A stretch of 32,258 nt of DNA, from NCBI GenBank assembly GCA_020724105.1, contig DYHP01000004.1:1-32258 (forward strand), in the 5' to 3' direction. Of this stretch, positions 1-7,337 are shown in pieces (position 1 is the first letter of the stretch; each line of letters begins with the position of its first letter). A program made the translations under genes and the position numbers. The notes beneath the pieces are model-generated. The model worked only from the letters and a program-made list of their open reading frames with translations, searched no databases and was not told the origin of the DNA. Origin of the DNA: Candidatus Methylomirabilis sp. Its GTDB lineage: Bacteria; Patescibacteriota; Patescibacteriia; DYHP01.

Positions 1-2100
1 CAAGTCATAGACATTATTGGTTAAAGGATTGATGGAAGAGGCGAAAGTGGAGGTGGTGGTGTCGCCCTTGAGGGTGGTGTTGTTGACAAAAGCGGTGGTT
101 GAGGAATACAAACTTCTCCACGCCTGGCCATATGTTCCCAAATCATAAGTATTGTTGTCCGTGGCATAAAGATGCTGGAGGTGGGAAGTGGAAGAAGCGC
201 CTATTCCTCCAGACGGGTTTATCCAGCCGAGGATTGTTCCGCCTTCGTTTTGCCATTCAATAAGATTAGCAGATTGCGATGCGACTCGTCTGATGACAAT
301 GCCTTTGTAGTTTGAATTGGCAGTGTCAAGGGAAAGGCGGGTTTGGCCGAAAGTGGTGGAAGTGCCGACTCTTAATGCGGCGTTAACGGTAGTGGTGGTG
401 AAAACCGTGGTGTCGGTTTCAATGTTGGAAAGATAAAAATTATTCCATCTCAAAGCGGATGAACCCAAATCATAAGTGTCCGTGATTTTGGGCACGAAGG
501 ATGAACCAACGCGGCCGGTGAAAGTCAGGGTGTCTGAAGTGGCGTTGCCCAAAGTGGCATCGCCGTTAACAGTGATGCTGCCGGTAAAAGTGGAGTCGCC
601 CCCGACAGTAAGATGGCGGGTGATTGAAGCGTCATCGCCCACCGAGAGGTCGCGGCCCACGGAGAAATCATATGCCACGCCGCCAAAAGCGCCAGCAGTA
701 ACCGTTCCCTGAACCGCAGGCGTGCTGGCTTGTGTAACATAAGTGATGATTGGAGCGGCAGCGCCGGTTTGAATTCCCTTAACCGTGGCGCCTGTGAAAT
801 CTACCGTGCCGGTAACGCGGAGTTCCGGCGCCGAAAGAGCGCCAGTCATCACCAATTTTCCTCCCATTTCAAGGGAGCCGTCTTGCTTGACAGTGACGGC
901 GCCGAGTTTGAGGTCGCCATTTTCAATTTCCACCGGTCCTTTGATTCTTAATTTTTCCGCGCCAGCAATGATGCCGCCTTTGAGTTCTCCTTTGATGGTC
1001 AATTCGCGGTCAATGGTGGCGGAGTCAAGATTGAGTTTTGCGGCTTTGAGCAAAGTGATGATGTCGGCCGAGGTGAGTTTGGCCGCTTTTTCAATTTCTT
1101 TGATTTCTCTAATGATTATAGGAGCCGCCTTGCCTTCGGCAGATATGCCGCGCTCGCCTTCCGCCTCCGCCAAGGCTTCGGTGGACAAGTCGGCTTCGCC
1201 AACGCCGGGCAACGCCATTTCTGCGGGCGGTACGCCCTCCTCTGTTGAAACCTCCTCTGTTGAAACTTCGGCGGGCAAGCCGGGCGCGGTTTCTTCCGCG
1301 ATAGGACTAATAGGACTTATGGGTTTTTCTTTTGTAAACAGAGATACAACTTTGACTTGGATTTTAGATTTTAGATTTGAGGCAACATTGCGCAAGTGGA
1401 TGAGTCCCGCGGATGGCGCAGAGATTACTTTCTGGAGTCCGCCCTTTAGGGCGGTTTTAACAGATGTAGCCGCATCCTTTAAGCCGTGAGGGACACGCGG
1501 GCTAAAGCCCGCGGCTACATTAACTGCTCGCGACTTAAAAGTCGCGGCTACATTTTTGCCCGCCTGAAGACGGGACTCTATTTCTGAACCAACAAAAAGA
1601 ACACCGCTGCCGATGGATAATTCAACATGGCGGATGGAATCCTCGACTGTCTGCGCGAGATTTAAGATTTTAGATTTAAGATTAAATCTGTTAGTTGGCG
1701 GTTGTTGGTTGGCGGTTAGGGGTTGGTGATTGTTGGTTGATGGTTCGGCGGATTTTGCTTCTCCGCTGATTCTCTTCCCAAGCATTAAGAGAGAATCAAT
1801 CGCTCCCCTGCCGAATTCTTTAAACTTCTGTTTGACTAAACCCGCTCCTTCCTCCATCTCCATCCCCAGAGACAAGACCGCGTTGCCAAGGGTGAGTTCG
1901 GTCAGGCGCGCGGCGGATTCAACGCGTTGCGCCGCGGATTTGATAAGACCCATGGGGCCTATAGGACCTGTAGGACTTATAGGACTTGTTTCCGCAGCGG
2001 AAACCAAAAAAGGCGACAACAGAATAATCGCCGCAACTAATATGATTGTTGTTGCTTTGCAGATATTAAAATTGATATTAAAATTTTTTATTTTTTCCAT
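1..2100 (-). CDS. Large secreted or anchored surface protein with tail-fibre-like repeats (N-terminal 700 codons, partial)
   Basis: An uninterrupted reading frame runs from ATG at 2100 to the window edge, so the C-terminus is missing. Residues 16-35 are a hydrophobic signal segment ending in LVSAA, a plausible signal peptidase I site. A helical region and repeat-derived low-complexity segments follow: Gly/Ser-Pro-Ile triplets near residues 38-53 and 260-266, an Asn/Pro/Gln-rich stretch near 117-135, and NVAATFKSRAVNVAAGFS near 180-200. An acidic Ala/Glu linker leads, from about residue 340, into beta-rich repeats with phrases such as LTVGGDSTFTGSITVNGDA. The motif YDLGSSALRWNNFYLS recurs as YDLGTYGQAWRSLYSS and again as YDL at the edge. 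Such motifs occur in phage tail-fibre-like and CPR cell-surface proteins, which often end in a peptidase S74 chaperone; that end is not visible here. The function, adhesion or an outer-surface fibre, is inferred. No convincing Shine-Dalgarno precedes the start; an ATG three codons upstream is possible. Confidence 0.8.
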   Translation of the reverse strand, partial: MEKIKNFNINFNICKATTIILVAAIILLSPFLVSAAETSPISPTGPIGPMGLIKSAAQRVESAARLTELTLGNAVLSLGMEMEEGAGLVKQKFKEFGRGAIDSLLMLGKRISGEAKSAEPSTNNHQPLTANQQPPTNRFNLKSKILNLAQTVEDSIRHVELSIGSGVLFVGSEIESRLQAGKNVAATFKSRAVNVAAGFSPRVPHGLKDAATSVKTALKGGLQKVISAPSAGLIHLRNVASNLKSKIQVKVVSLFTKEKPISPISPIAEETAPGLPAEVSTEEVSTEEGVPPAEMALPGVGEADLSTEALAEAEGERGISAEGKAAPIIIREIKEIEKAAKLTSADIITLLKAAKLNLDSATIDRELTIKGELKGGIIAGAEKLRIKGPVEIENGDLKLGAVTVKQDGSLEMGGKLVMTGALSAPELRVTGTVDFTGATVKGIQTGAAAPIITYVTQASTPAVQGTVTAGAFGGVAYDFSVGRDLSVGDDASITRHLTVGGDSTFTGSITVNGDATLGNATSDTLTFTGRVGSSFVPKITDTYDLGSSALRWNNFYLSNIETDTTVFTTTTVNAALRVGTSTTFGQTRLSLDTANSNYKGIVIRRVASQSANLIEWQNEGGTILGWINPSGGIGASSTSHLQHLYATDNNTYDLGTYGQAWRSLYSSTTAFVNNTTLKGDTTTSTFASSINPLTNNVYDL
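1301..1323. repeat. 9-bp-period repeat, in-frame copy in the surface protein
   Basis: Two to three units of the TCCTATAGG-type repeat lie in frame and encode PISPISPI. The 9-bp period equals three codons, so the frame is kept. Confidence 0.75.
1481..1565. repeat. Palindromic GC-rich repeats inside the surface protein gene
   Basis: Two adjacent hairpin-forming units are seen: CGCGGGCTAAAGCCCGCGG, and CGCGACTTAAAAGTCGCGG, each followed by CTACATT. Both are in frame and encode the near-duplicate peptides NVAATFKSRA and NVAAGFSPRV. Confidence 0.75.
1943..1989. repeat. 9-bp-period repeat, in-frame copy just after the signal peptide
   Basis: About five units of the 9-bp repeat encode SPISPTGPIGPMG directly behind the predicted signal-peptide cleavage site of the surface protein. 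Confidence 0.8.
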
Positions 2101-2141
2101 GTATATCATGTATATATTATCTTGTACACAATATATATTAT

Positions 2142-2169
2142 AGTATAGCAAATTTATAGCAAAAATCAA
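2142..2169 (-). promoter_or_regulatory. Putative sigma70-type promoter of the surface protein gene
   Basis: On the minus strand TTGATT is followed after 16 bases by TATACT, about 40 bases upstream of the surface protein ATG. The surroundings are very AT-rich, so chance matches are likely. Confidence 0.45.
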
Positions 2170-2224
2170 GGGAATTCAAGCCCGTCCTGTGGATAACTAT
2201 TAAGCGCCATTTATGGTGCTCCCC

Positions 2225-2686
2225 CTACCTCAACATTTTATCCAATATTTTTCTCATCACCTTCACATCCGCCCGACCCTCTGTTTCTTTCATGGTCAAT
2301 CCGATAAAATACTGAAGCACCTCGACCTTGCCCGATTTATAATCTTGAACTTGTTTGGGATTGTTTTTAATTATGTTTTGGATTATTTCGGCAAGTTTCT
2401 CTTCGTCGTCCATTTTGCCCAGCCGTTTTTCTTCCATGATATGCGACGGGTCGGAGCCGGCCAAAAGCATTTCTTCAAGAACCGTCATTGCCGCCTGGCC
2501 TGAAATCTGATTTTGGTAAATTAATGTAATAAATTCGGCAAAATTTTCAGGCGAAATCCCCCTTCCCTCCCCCTTTATAAAGGGGGATAAGTGGGGGATT
2601 TTATGCTTTTCTATTAAACCGAATAATTTGGTTATTAACCAAGTTGATGTCAATCTAGCGAGTTTCTTTTTATGCTCTTCATTCAT
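2225..2686 (-). CDS. gatB: GatB C-terminal part (tail domain), out of frame with the upstream gatB
   Basis: This 153-residue frame from ATG at 2686 encodes the helical and YqeY-like tail of the GatB subunit of the Asp/Glu-tRNA amidotransferase, which helps bind tRNA. Recognisable phrases are LARLTSTWLITKLFGL, the SGQAAMTVLEEML helix and the ending VMRKILDKML. The frame overlaps the end of the upstream gatB frame and extends open to 2737, so the two parts are offset by one base. Their combined length, about 535 residues less roughly 55 of repeat-derived insertions, matches the usual 475-500 of GatB. A palindromic insertion near 2555-2600 encodes KIPHLSPFIKGEGRG. It may be a real or sequencing frameshift, or a gene split into two polypeptides; the SD-poor start makes independent translation uncertain. 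Confidence 0.8.
   Translation of the reverse strand: MNEEHKKKLARLTSTWLITKLFGLIEKHKIPHLSPFIKGEGRGISPENFAEFITLIYQNQISGQAAMTVLEEMLLAGSDPSHIMEEKRLGKMDDEEKLAEIIQNIIKNNPKQVQDYKSGKVEVLQYFIGLTMKETEGRADVKVMRKILDKMLR
2555..2600. repeat. CCCTCCCCCTT-type palindromic repeat in the gatB tail
   Basis: The two arms CCCCCTTTAT and ATAAAGGGGG form a perfect inverted repeat, flanked by C-rich and G-rich tracts. It is in frame with the gatB tail and encodes HLSPFIKGEGRG. Confidence 0.75.
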
Positions 2687-2697
2687 AAAATGGGAAA

Positions 2698-3843
2698 TTA
2701 AATCTCTTCTTCGTGTTCCGGTTGTGATTTGACCCACTCATAAAGCTCTGATATCACTTTTTCGGTGTAATTGGCGAGGTGTAAGTCGTCGGTTAAAATT
2801 TTGGCGTCCGAAGCGTTAAAGCCGTATTCGTCTTGGAATCTCTGGCGTTTGGCAGCGGGCAATTCGGGAATTTTGTTTTTGAGCATCTCTCGAAATTCAA
2901 TCAAATTAAGCGGCGGGGTGTCGGGTTCGGGGAAGTAGCGGTAATCGTGCGATTCTTCCTTGATCCGCTGCTCCTCGGTGATGCCTTTTGTTTCATTCCA
3001 ACCGCGCGTTGATTGATACTTTGGCGGTTTGCCTTTTTCAAAAAGTTTTGTTTGGCGGATGATTTCATACTCCAGGGCGCGTTCGACGGCTTTGAAGGAA
3101 TTAAGATTTTTGATTTCGGTCTTCGGGTTAATAGGTCCTATGGGTCCAATAGGACTTATGGGTCCTAAAGGAGATAAAGAGATGTTGGCGTCAACTCGTA
3201 GATGGCCTTTTTCCATATCGGCGGAGGTAATGCCGAGATAGCGCATTATGAGCCGCAATTCCTGAAGAAAAATTTTCGCTTCCTGCGGGGAGCGGATGTC
3301 GGGCTCAGTAACGATTTCTAAAAGCGGGGTTCCTGAACGATTGAAATCAATGTATGTAGAAGCCATGTGCAAAAGCTTGGCCGCGTCTTCTTCAAGGTGG
3401 ACGCGCGCGAGGCGGATTTTAGTAGAAGCAGATTGACGCTGATTGAGTGCGCTGATTAACGCTGAAGAACTCCCTCCCTTACCCTCCCCCTTTTCAAGGG
3501 GGAGGGATGGGGTGGGGGATATTTCAAGATAACCTTGCCGCCCAATGGGTTTATCAAACTGTGAAATTTGGTAACCTTTGGGCAAGTCGGGGTAAAAATA
3601 ATTTTTGCGGTCGAATTTTGAAAAATCCAAAATCCCGCAATTTAAAGATAGTGCGGCGAGCACCGCATATTCTATCGCTCGCTTGTTTGGAACCGGCAAC
3701 ACGCCCGGATGACCCATGCAAACGGGGCAGATGGTGGTGTTGGGGGATTTGTCTTCGCCGGAATTGTCACAGGCGCAAAACATCTTAGATTTTGTTTTGA
3801 GTTGGACATGGATTTCTAATCCTATTATTGGAATATAATTCAT
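2698..3843 (-). CDS. gatB: Asp-tRNA(Asn)/Glu-tRNA(Gln) amidotransferase subunit B, N-terminal catalytic part
   Basis: GatB is the kinase/transamidation subunit of GatCAB, which converts misacylated Glu-tRNA(Gln) or Asp-tRNA(Asn) to the correct amide form. The cradle-domain motifs are clear: IGLEIHVQL at the start, CPVCMGHPGVLPVPN near residues 38-52, DRKNYFYPDLPKGYQIS near 79-95, then DFNRSGTPLLEIVTEPD and TEIKNLNSFKAVERALEYE. Two insertions not typical of GatB are visible: SLPLEKGEGKGG plus a SALISALNQRQSAST stretch, and a collagen-like GPISPIGPIGPI segment before TEIKNLNSF. Both coincide with repetitive DNA. The frame stops at 2698-2700 after EWVKSQPEHEEEI, before the tail domain, which continues in another frame downstream. 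gatA and gatC are not in the window. Confidence 0.93.
   Translation of the reverse strand: MNYIPIIGLEIHVQLKTKSKMFCACDNSGEDKSPNTTICPVCMGHPGVLPVPNKRAIEYAVLAALSLNCGILDFSKFDRKNYFYPDLPKGYQISQFDKPIGRQGYLEISPTPSLPLEKGEGKGGSSSALISALNQRQSASTKIRLARVHLEEDAAKLLHMASTYIDFNRSGTPLLEIVTEPDIRSPQEAKIFLQELRLIMRYLGITSADMEKGHLRVDANISLSPLGPISPIGPIGPINPKTEIKNLNSFKAVERALEYEIIRQTKLFEKGKPPKYQSTRGWNETKGITEEQRIKEESHDYRYFPEPDTPPLNLIEFREMLKNKIPELPAAKRQRFQDEYGFNASDAKILTDDLHLANYTEKVISELYEWVKSQPEHEEEI
3128..3172. repeat. 9-bp-period repeat, in-frame copy in gatB
   Basis: Four to five 9-bp units encode LGPISPIGPIGPIN in the middle of GatB, just before its conserved TEIKNLNSF motif. GatB proteins do not normally carry collagen-like triplets here. 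Confidence 0.85.
3471..3520. repeat. CCCTCCCCCTT-type palindromic repeat in the gatB catalytic part
   Basis: CCCTCCCCCTTTTCAAGGGG and the following GAGGG tract form a long inverted repeat. It is in frame and encodes PSLPLEKGEGKGG. Confidence 0.8.
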
Positions 3844-3870
3844 AAGATAAATAGGACCAATGGGACTAAT
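3844..3870. repeat. 9-bp-period repeat at the 3' end of the membrane protein gene
   Basis: About three units fill the gap between the membrane protein and gatB. The TAG stop codon of the membrane protein lies inside the first unit (TTAGTCCC on the minus strand). Confidence 0.75.
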
Positions 3871-4693
3871 CGGCTTTACTTGCTTGTAAATCTCTAAATA
3901 AAATGACCATGCTGATTATAAACAGCGGAACAAAAAGAGCGTTGATGTAGATCGAGCCGAACAATTTGGCGAAATCCGCAAAGTAAGTCACAATTTTGTC
4001 GGCGCTTACAACGAGATATTCTTGAGTCAGTTCAACAAGATTTATAAAAATTTGCGACACCGCCCAGTTGAACATTGACCATAAAATAGTTGGAACAAAA
4101 ATCCTCAGTAATACCGGCCAGAAACGACCCTTGACCAAGACCTTACTTTGAATAAGAGAGTTCTTAATTCCATTCCCACCGCTTCCACCGTTTCCGCCTC
4201 CGAAGCGGAAACGACCACCTTGGAGGTGGAAATCCAATATTGCGAAGTATATGGCAAAAGCGAACCAGACGCTAAAAATTATGCCGGGCACAATCAAGAG
4301 AATGAGACCGGCAATTTGAATAAGGCTGACAATTACGGCAATTAAAAGCACCTCAAACCACAGAGATAAGGCGGCCTTGAACTCGTTCTTAATAGACACG
4401 GAGCTTGCGGAACTTGACACGATTGCGGGAGCGCTAAAGCGACTTAACTGTTTATCAGCAACTCTAACAAGCACTATGGTTAGAAGTATGGTTAAAATGA
4501 GAACACAAAAACCGACGACAATGCTTACCGCCATGCCGGCAATTCCCGCATATTTCAAAGTATTGAGCAATAAGCCGATGGCGCCGATCGGCACGGTAAT
4601 CAAAAAAATGAGCAAACTCAGTTTCAAATAAGTGCGGAGGTTTTGGCTGTATAAAGTCCAAGTGTTGGAAATGAGATTTGAGAGAGTTATCAT
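3866..4693 (-). CDS. Multi-pass membrane protein of unknown function
   Basis: I chose ATG at 4693 (MITLSNLISNTW), giving 275 residues; an in-frame extension upstream is encoded by a palindromic repeat and is unlikely to be real. Five to six hydrophobic segments are visible, near residues 24-45, 50-75, 107-140, 141-160, 195-220 and 245-265. The phrase LILLIVPGIIFSVWFAFAIYFAILD resembles the membrane domain of the glycerophosphodiester phosphodiesterase/YciC-like families, but no catalytic motif is present. A Gly-rich insert (GGGNGGSGGNG, near residues 168-180) is encoded by a TTCCGC...GCGGAAA palindrome, so it probably derives from a repeat. It lies upstream of gatB and downstream of tmk on the same strand, separated by short gaps. 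The function cannot be assigned. Confidence 0.8.
   Translation of the reverse strand: MITLSNLISNTWTLYSQNLRTYLKLSLLIFLITVPIGAIGLLLNTLKYAGIAGMAVSIVVGFCVLILTILLTIVLVRVADKQLSRFSAPAIVSSSASSVSIKNEFKAALSLWFEVLLIAVIVSLIQIAGLILLIVPGIIFSVWFAFAIYFAILDFHLQGGRFRFGGGNGGSGGNGIKNSLIQSKVLVKGRFWPVLLRIFVPTILWSMFNWAVSQIFINLVELTQEYLVVSADKIVTYFADFAKLFGSIYINALFVPLFIISMVILFRDLQASKAD
4177..4233. repeat. TTCCGC/GCGGAAA palindromic repeat inside the membrane protein gene
   Basis: GTTTCCGC and GCGGAAAC arms pair around CTCCGAA, next to tandem TTCCACCG/CTTCCACC units. Related hairpins (TTTCCACTTCGGAGGTGGAAA type) occur near 12636 and 12988. Confidence 0.65.
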
Positions 4694-4706
4694 ATGTTTA
4701 ATAACA

Positions 4707-4772
4707 CTGAACTCACAGAACATTACACGGAATAACAACGAAGTTTTCCGTGTGGTTCTGTGTTAAGTTCAG
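4707..4772. repeat. Intergenic palindrome upstream of the membrane protein gene
   Basis: A 26-base left arm (starting CTGAACTCACAGAAC, ending ACACGGAA) and a right arm at 4746-4772 (starting TTCCGTGTGG, ending GTTCAG) form an imperfect hairpin with a 13-base loop. A related sequence lies at 10668-10762. Confidence 0.75.
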
Positions 4773-4794
4773 TAGATTCGGTGATAAAAAGTTT

Positions 4795-5538
4795 CTATTT
4801 ATAAATATAATTTTTTAATGTTTTTATCGCTTCTTCAACCATTTCTTTGGGCGGTTTTGACGCGTCAAGATAACAAACGTCGCTGCCGTATTTTTTTATT
4901 AAAAATTTGAACCATTGCGATTTGAATCTGGTGTGAATCTTTTTCTGAAACGCCAATTTTTCAAAAATCATCTGGTCATGCTTTCCAACGCGTTTTCGAA
5001 GGCGCGCCATAGCAATCTCCGGTTTGATGTCGGCAATAAACAAAACATCGGGCGACCAGCTTAGAGCCAATGAATTTCCTTCAAATTTTATAACTTTTTT
5101 TATGGAAATTTTTCCGTTTTGAATCGGCTGATAAATCAGCGAGGTGGCAACGCCTCTGTCTTGAATTATTATTTTTCCCATTTTGAGCGCGGGAATCAAA
5201 ATTCTGCGGTATAAAACCGCGCGGTCGATTGAAAACGCTTGCGCGGTCATCTCGGCGGAATATTTTTCCGCCGCGCTGTCGTGAATCAATTCCTGCCTAA
5301 TTGCTTCGCCGACCCAAACGGAAGTCGGTTCCGCCGACAAAATGACATCCGCTTCAAGAACTTTGTGAAGTTCGGGGTAAGTTTTGTGTTTTTTCCAATA
5401 ATCTTTCAAATCAAAAATTTTCAGGTTACTTTTTTTGAACCATTCCGACACGCCGGCAATTATCGTGCTTTTGCCCGAACCGTCGATGCCGTCGATCATG
5501 ATAAATAAACCCGTGTACTTATTCCTGCTTTTTGACAT
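4795..5538 (-). CDS. tmk: Thymidylate kinase (dTMP kinase)
   Basis: The enzyme phosphorylates dTMP to dTDP with ATP, in the cytoplasm. The P-loop is GIDGSGKST at residues 17-25. The phrase LSAEPTSVWVGEAIRQEL matches the family EPT substrate motif. QDRGVATSLIYQ corresponds to the DRY/SSxAYQ region that contacts dTMP, and a Lys/Arg-rich lid (ARLRKRVGKHD) follows. At 247 residues it is somewhat longer than the usual 205-215, mainly through an insertion after the first helix and an extended C-terminus. It follows dut on the same strand: the two genes act in the same dTTP pathway, since dUTPase supplies dUMP. No thymidylate synthase is in the window. Confidence 0.88.
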   Translation of the reverse strand: MSKSRNKYTGLFIMIDGIDGSGKSTIIAGVSEWFKKSNLKIFDLKDYWKKHKTYPELHKVLEADVILSAEPTSVWVGEAIRQELIHDSAAEKYSAEMTAQAFSIDRAVLYRRILIPALKMGKIIIQDRGVATSLIYQPIQNGKISIKKVIKFEGNSLALSWSPDVLFIADIKPEIAMARLRKRVGKHDQMIFEKLAFQKKIHTRFKSQWFKFLIKKYGSDVCYLDASKPPKEMVEEAIKTLKNYIYK

Positions 5539-5571
5539 ATAGAGAATTATAACACAAAAATAAAAAAAATC

Positions 5572-5621
5572 CCATAAAACCTATAGGACCTTATAAGACC
5601 TTTAGGACTTATAGGACTAAT
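5572..5621. repeat. 9-bp-period repeat between dut and tmk
   Basis: About five units directly follow dut. The dut stop codon TAG is part of the first unit (TTAGTCCTATAAG on the minus strand). Confidence 0.8.
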
Positions 5622-6051
5622 AAAAACCGGTAGAGCCGATGCCGCCGCGCGAATTATTTTTATTTTCTTTCGTCTCTTCCAACTCGGCTCTTTCTATTTT
5701 CACCAGAATCGCCTGGGCGAGCCGCTCCCCTCTTTTTATTTCCGCTTCTTTGTCGCTGAAATTAAAAAGTTCAAGTTTTATTTCATCGTCCGGTCCGCAA
5801 TAATCTTGATCCAAAATCCCCACGCAATTCGCCAAAGTCAGTCCCTTTTTGACGGGCAAACTGCTGCGCGGAGCGAGCATTAGCATGAAACCGGGCGGAA
5901 CTTCAACGATTAAATTCGCCGGCGCGATTTTAATTTCTTTCGGCTTTATAACAATGTCTTCGCGGGAATATAAATCAAACGCGACAGAACCCGAAGTTTG
6001 GTATTGAGGGGCCGGCAAAGAGGGATCGATAAGGTGGATTTTTAGTTTCAT
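5617..6051 (-). CDS. dut: dUTP diphosphatase (trimeric dUTPase)
   Basis: It hydrolyses dUTP to dUMP and diphosphate, keeping uracil out of DNA and feeding dTMP synthesis. All five family motifs can be read: SGSVAFDLYS (motif 1, Asp near residue 26), PRSSLPVKKGL (motif 2), GILDQDYCGPDDEIKLELFN (motif 3, with the catalytic Asp), RGERLAQAIL (motif 4) and the glycine-rich C-terminal SRGGIGSTGFY (motif 5, whose Phe stacks on uracil). The 144-residue length is normal for the trimeric class. In motif 3 the usual VG(T/V)IDxDYxG is GILDQDYCG, a mild variant. It lies between rplA and tmk on the same strand. Confidence 0.96.
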   Translation of the reverse strand: MKLKIHLIDPSLPAPQYQTSGSVAFDLYSREDIVIKPKEIKIAPANLIVEVPPGFMLMLAPRSSLPVKKGLTLANCVGILDQDYCGPDDEIKLELFNFSDKEAEIKRGERLAQAILVKIERAELEETKENKNNSRGGIGSTGFY

Positions 6052-6056
6052 AAACA

Positions 6057-6138
6057 GGTCTTATAAGCCTGCCCCGTAGTTCCCGACTTGTCGGGATACT
6101 GCGGGGTCCTATTGGTCTTATGGGCCTCATGGGACTGA
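6057..6138. repeat. 9-bp-period repeat interrupted by a GC-rich hairpin, between rplA and dut
   Basis: TCCTATAGG-type units lie at 6057-6068 and 6105-6138. Between them, 6072-6106 is a hairpin with the inner stem TCCCGACTTGTCGGGA and outer CCCCG/CGGGG arms, as if one repeat type had been inserted into another. Confidence 0.75.
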
Positions 6139-6143
6139 TATAA

Positions 6144-6821
6144 TTAAACGGCGATTTTTATTGACGGGCCCATTGTTGAAGAAATGTAAGCGCCTTTTAT
6201 AAACTCTCCTTTTGAAGAAGACGGCTTTGCTTTTTTGATTGCCGAAATCAAGGCCTGAAAATTGCCGACAAGTTTGCTGTTGTCGTGCGAGATTTTTCCG
6301 AAAACAACGTGCACGTTGCCAGCGGCGTCGTTTTTGAAATCAACCTTGCCCGCCTTTTGCTCGCTGACCATCTTTTTGACGTTGGCGCCGACGGTATCAA
6401 GTTTGGGATTGGGCATCAAACCTTTCGGACCCAAAATCTTCGCGATTTTGGCAAGTTTGGGCATTATTTCCGGCATTGCCACCGCCACGTCAAAATCGCA
6501 TTTTTTTGACAAAGCGATTTGGGCAACCAACTCCTCGCCGCCAACGATATCCGCGCCGGCGTCTTTTGCTTCTTTTTCTTTGTCAGGCGAAACAAAAGCA
6601 ATGACTTTTTTCGTTTTGCCCGAGCCGTAAGGCAGCGCCACGCTGCCGCGGACGCTCTGCTCGCTTTTTGAAACGTCAATGCCCAAACGAAGATGCAATT
6701 CCAAAGTCGCGTCAAATTTAGCGTAAGAAGTTTTTTTTGCCAAATCAACGGCCTCTTCCAAGCTGTACACTTTCTTCGGGTCAATTTGTTTTAATGACTC
6801 TGTATACTTTTTACCATGCAT
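6144..6821 (-). CDS. rplA: 50S ribosomal protein L1 (uL1)
   Basis: L1 binds 23S rRNA at the L1 stalk and helps move deacylated tRNA from the E site; in many bacteria it also represses its own mRNA. The protein starts MHGKKYTESLKQID and contains VDLAKKTSYAKFDATLELHL, the conserved LGPKGLMPNPKLDTV near residues 130-145, and the C-terminal AYISSTMGPSIKI typical of uL1. Its 225 residues are close to the family norm of about 230. It lies 37 bases after rplK, the standard L11-L1 order. Some CPR lineages are reported to lack uL1, so its presence here helps place the organism. I saw no clear L1-binding mRNA mimic in the short gap. Confidence 0.96.
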   Translation of the reverse strand: MHGKKYTESLKQIDPKKVYSLEEAVDLAKKTSYAKFDATLELHLRLGIDVSKSEQSVRGSVALPYGSGKTKKVIAFVSPDKEKEAKDAGADIVGGEELVAQIALSKKCDFDVAVAMPEIMPKLAKIAKILGPKGLMPNPKLDTVGANVKKMVSEQKAGKVDFKNDAAGNVHVVFGKISHDNSKLVGNFQALISAIKKAKPSSSKGEFIKGAYISSTMGPSIKIAV

Positions 6822-6858
6822 ATAATTTAAACCAAAAATTAAAAACCAAAAACCAAAA

Positions 6859-7284
6859 CTAATCTACAACCTCCAAGCCCATCTGCCTTGCCGTGCCCTC
6901 GATCATCTTCATTGCCGCCTCAACGTTGTCGCAATTGAGGTCGGGCATTTTCTTTTCGGCAATCTCGCGGATTTGGGCGCGGCTAACTTTGCCGATTTTG
7001 TCTTGCGGCGGCTTTTGCGAACCTTTTTCAACGCCGGCCGCCTTTTTTAAAAGTTCGGCCGCCGGAGGGGTCTTTAAAACAAACGAGTAAGTTCTGTCTT
7101 CGTAAACGGCAATCACCACCGGTATAATGTCGTCTCCCAGATTCTTGGTTTTTTCGTTGAATCGGCTGCAGAACTCGGAAATGTTGAGTCCGTGCTGACC
7201 CAGCGCCGGACCGACCGGCGGAGCAGGAGTCGCTTTGCCGGCGGGAATCTGGAGTTTGATATGTGTTTTTACTTTCTTGGGCAT
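6859..7284 (-). CDS. rplK: 50S ribosomal protein L11 (uL11)
   Basis: L11 forms the base of the GTPase-associated stalk on 23S rRNA and is needed for factor binding. [35 protein letters not shown] is the classical N-terminal domain with the Pro-rich switch region. The C-terminal RNA-binding domain has [19 protein letters not shown] and a final [13 protein letters not shown]. The 141-residue length is exactly typical. It lies between nusG and rplA in the classical order, and its start follows a 9-bp-period repeat. Confidence 0.97.
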   Translation of the reverse strand: MPKKVKTHIKLQIPAGKATPAPPVGPALGQHGLNISEFCSRFNEKTKNLGDDIIPVVIAVYEDRTYSFVLKTPPAAELLKKAAGVEKGSQKPPQDKIGKVSRAQIREIAEKKMPDLNCDNVEAAMKMIEGTARQMGLEVVD

Positions 7285-7290
7285 AAATTT

Positions 7291-7337
7291 CTGATAGGAC
7301 TGATAAGTCCAATAAGACCAACGGGTCTCATAGGATT
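7291..7337. repeat. 9-bp-period repeat between nusG and rplK
   Basis: About five degenerate units begin immediately after the nusG TAA and run nearly to the rplK start. Confidence 0.75.

Noticed and set aside
785..1489. A 234-codon open frame on the plus strand
   Set aside because: It is the antisense of the continuous minus-strand surface protein, whose signal peptide and repeats are convincing.
2188..2196. A perfect DnaA box (TGTGGATAA) that might mark an origin
   Set aside because: Only one box is seen, with no cluster, no dnaA or dnaN nearby and no clear DNA unwinding element apart from general AT-richness; one 9-mer is compatible with chance.
2690..2740. Programmed ribosomal frameshifting in gatB
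   Set aside because: No canonical slippery heptamer, upstream Shine-Dalgarno stimulator or downstream pseudoknot is visible; a simple indel or a split gene explains it better.
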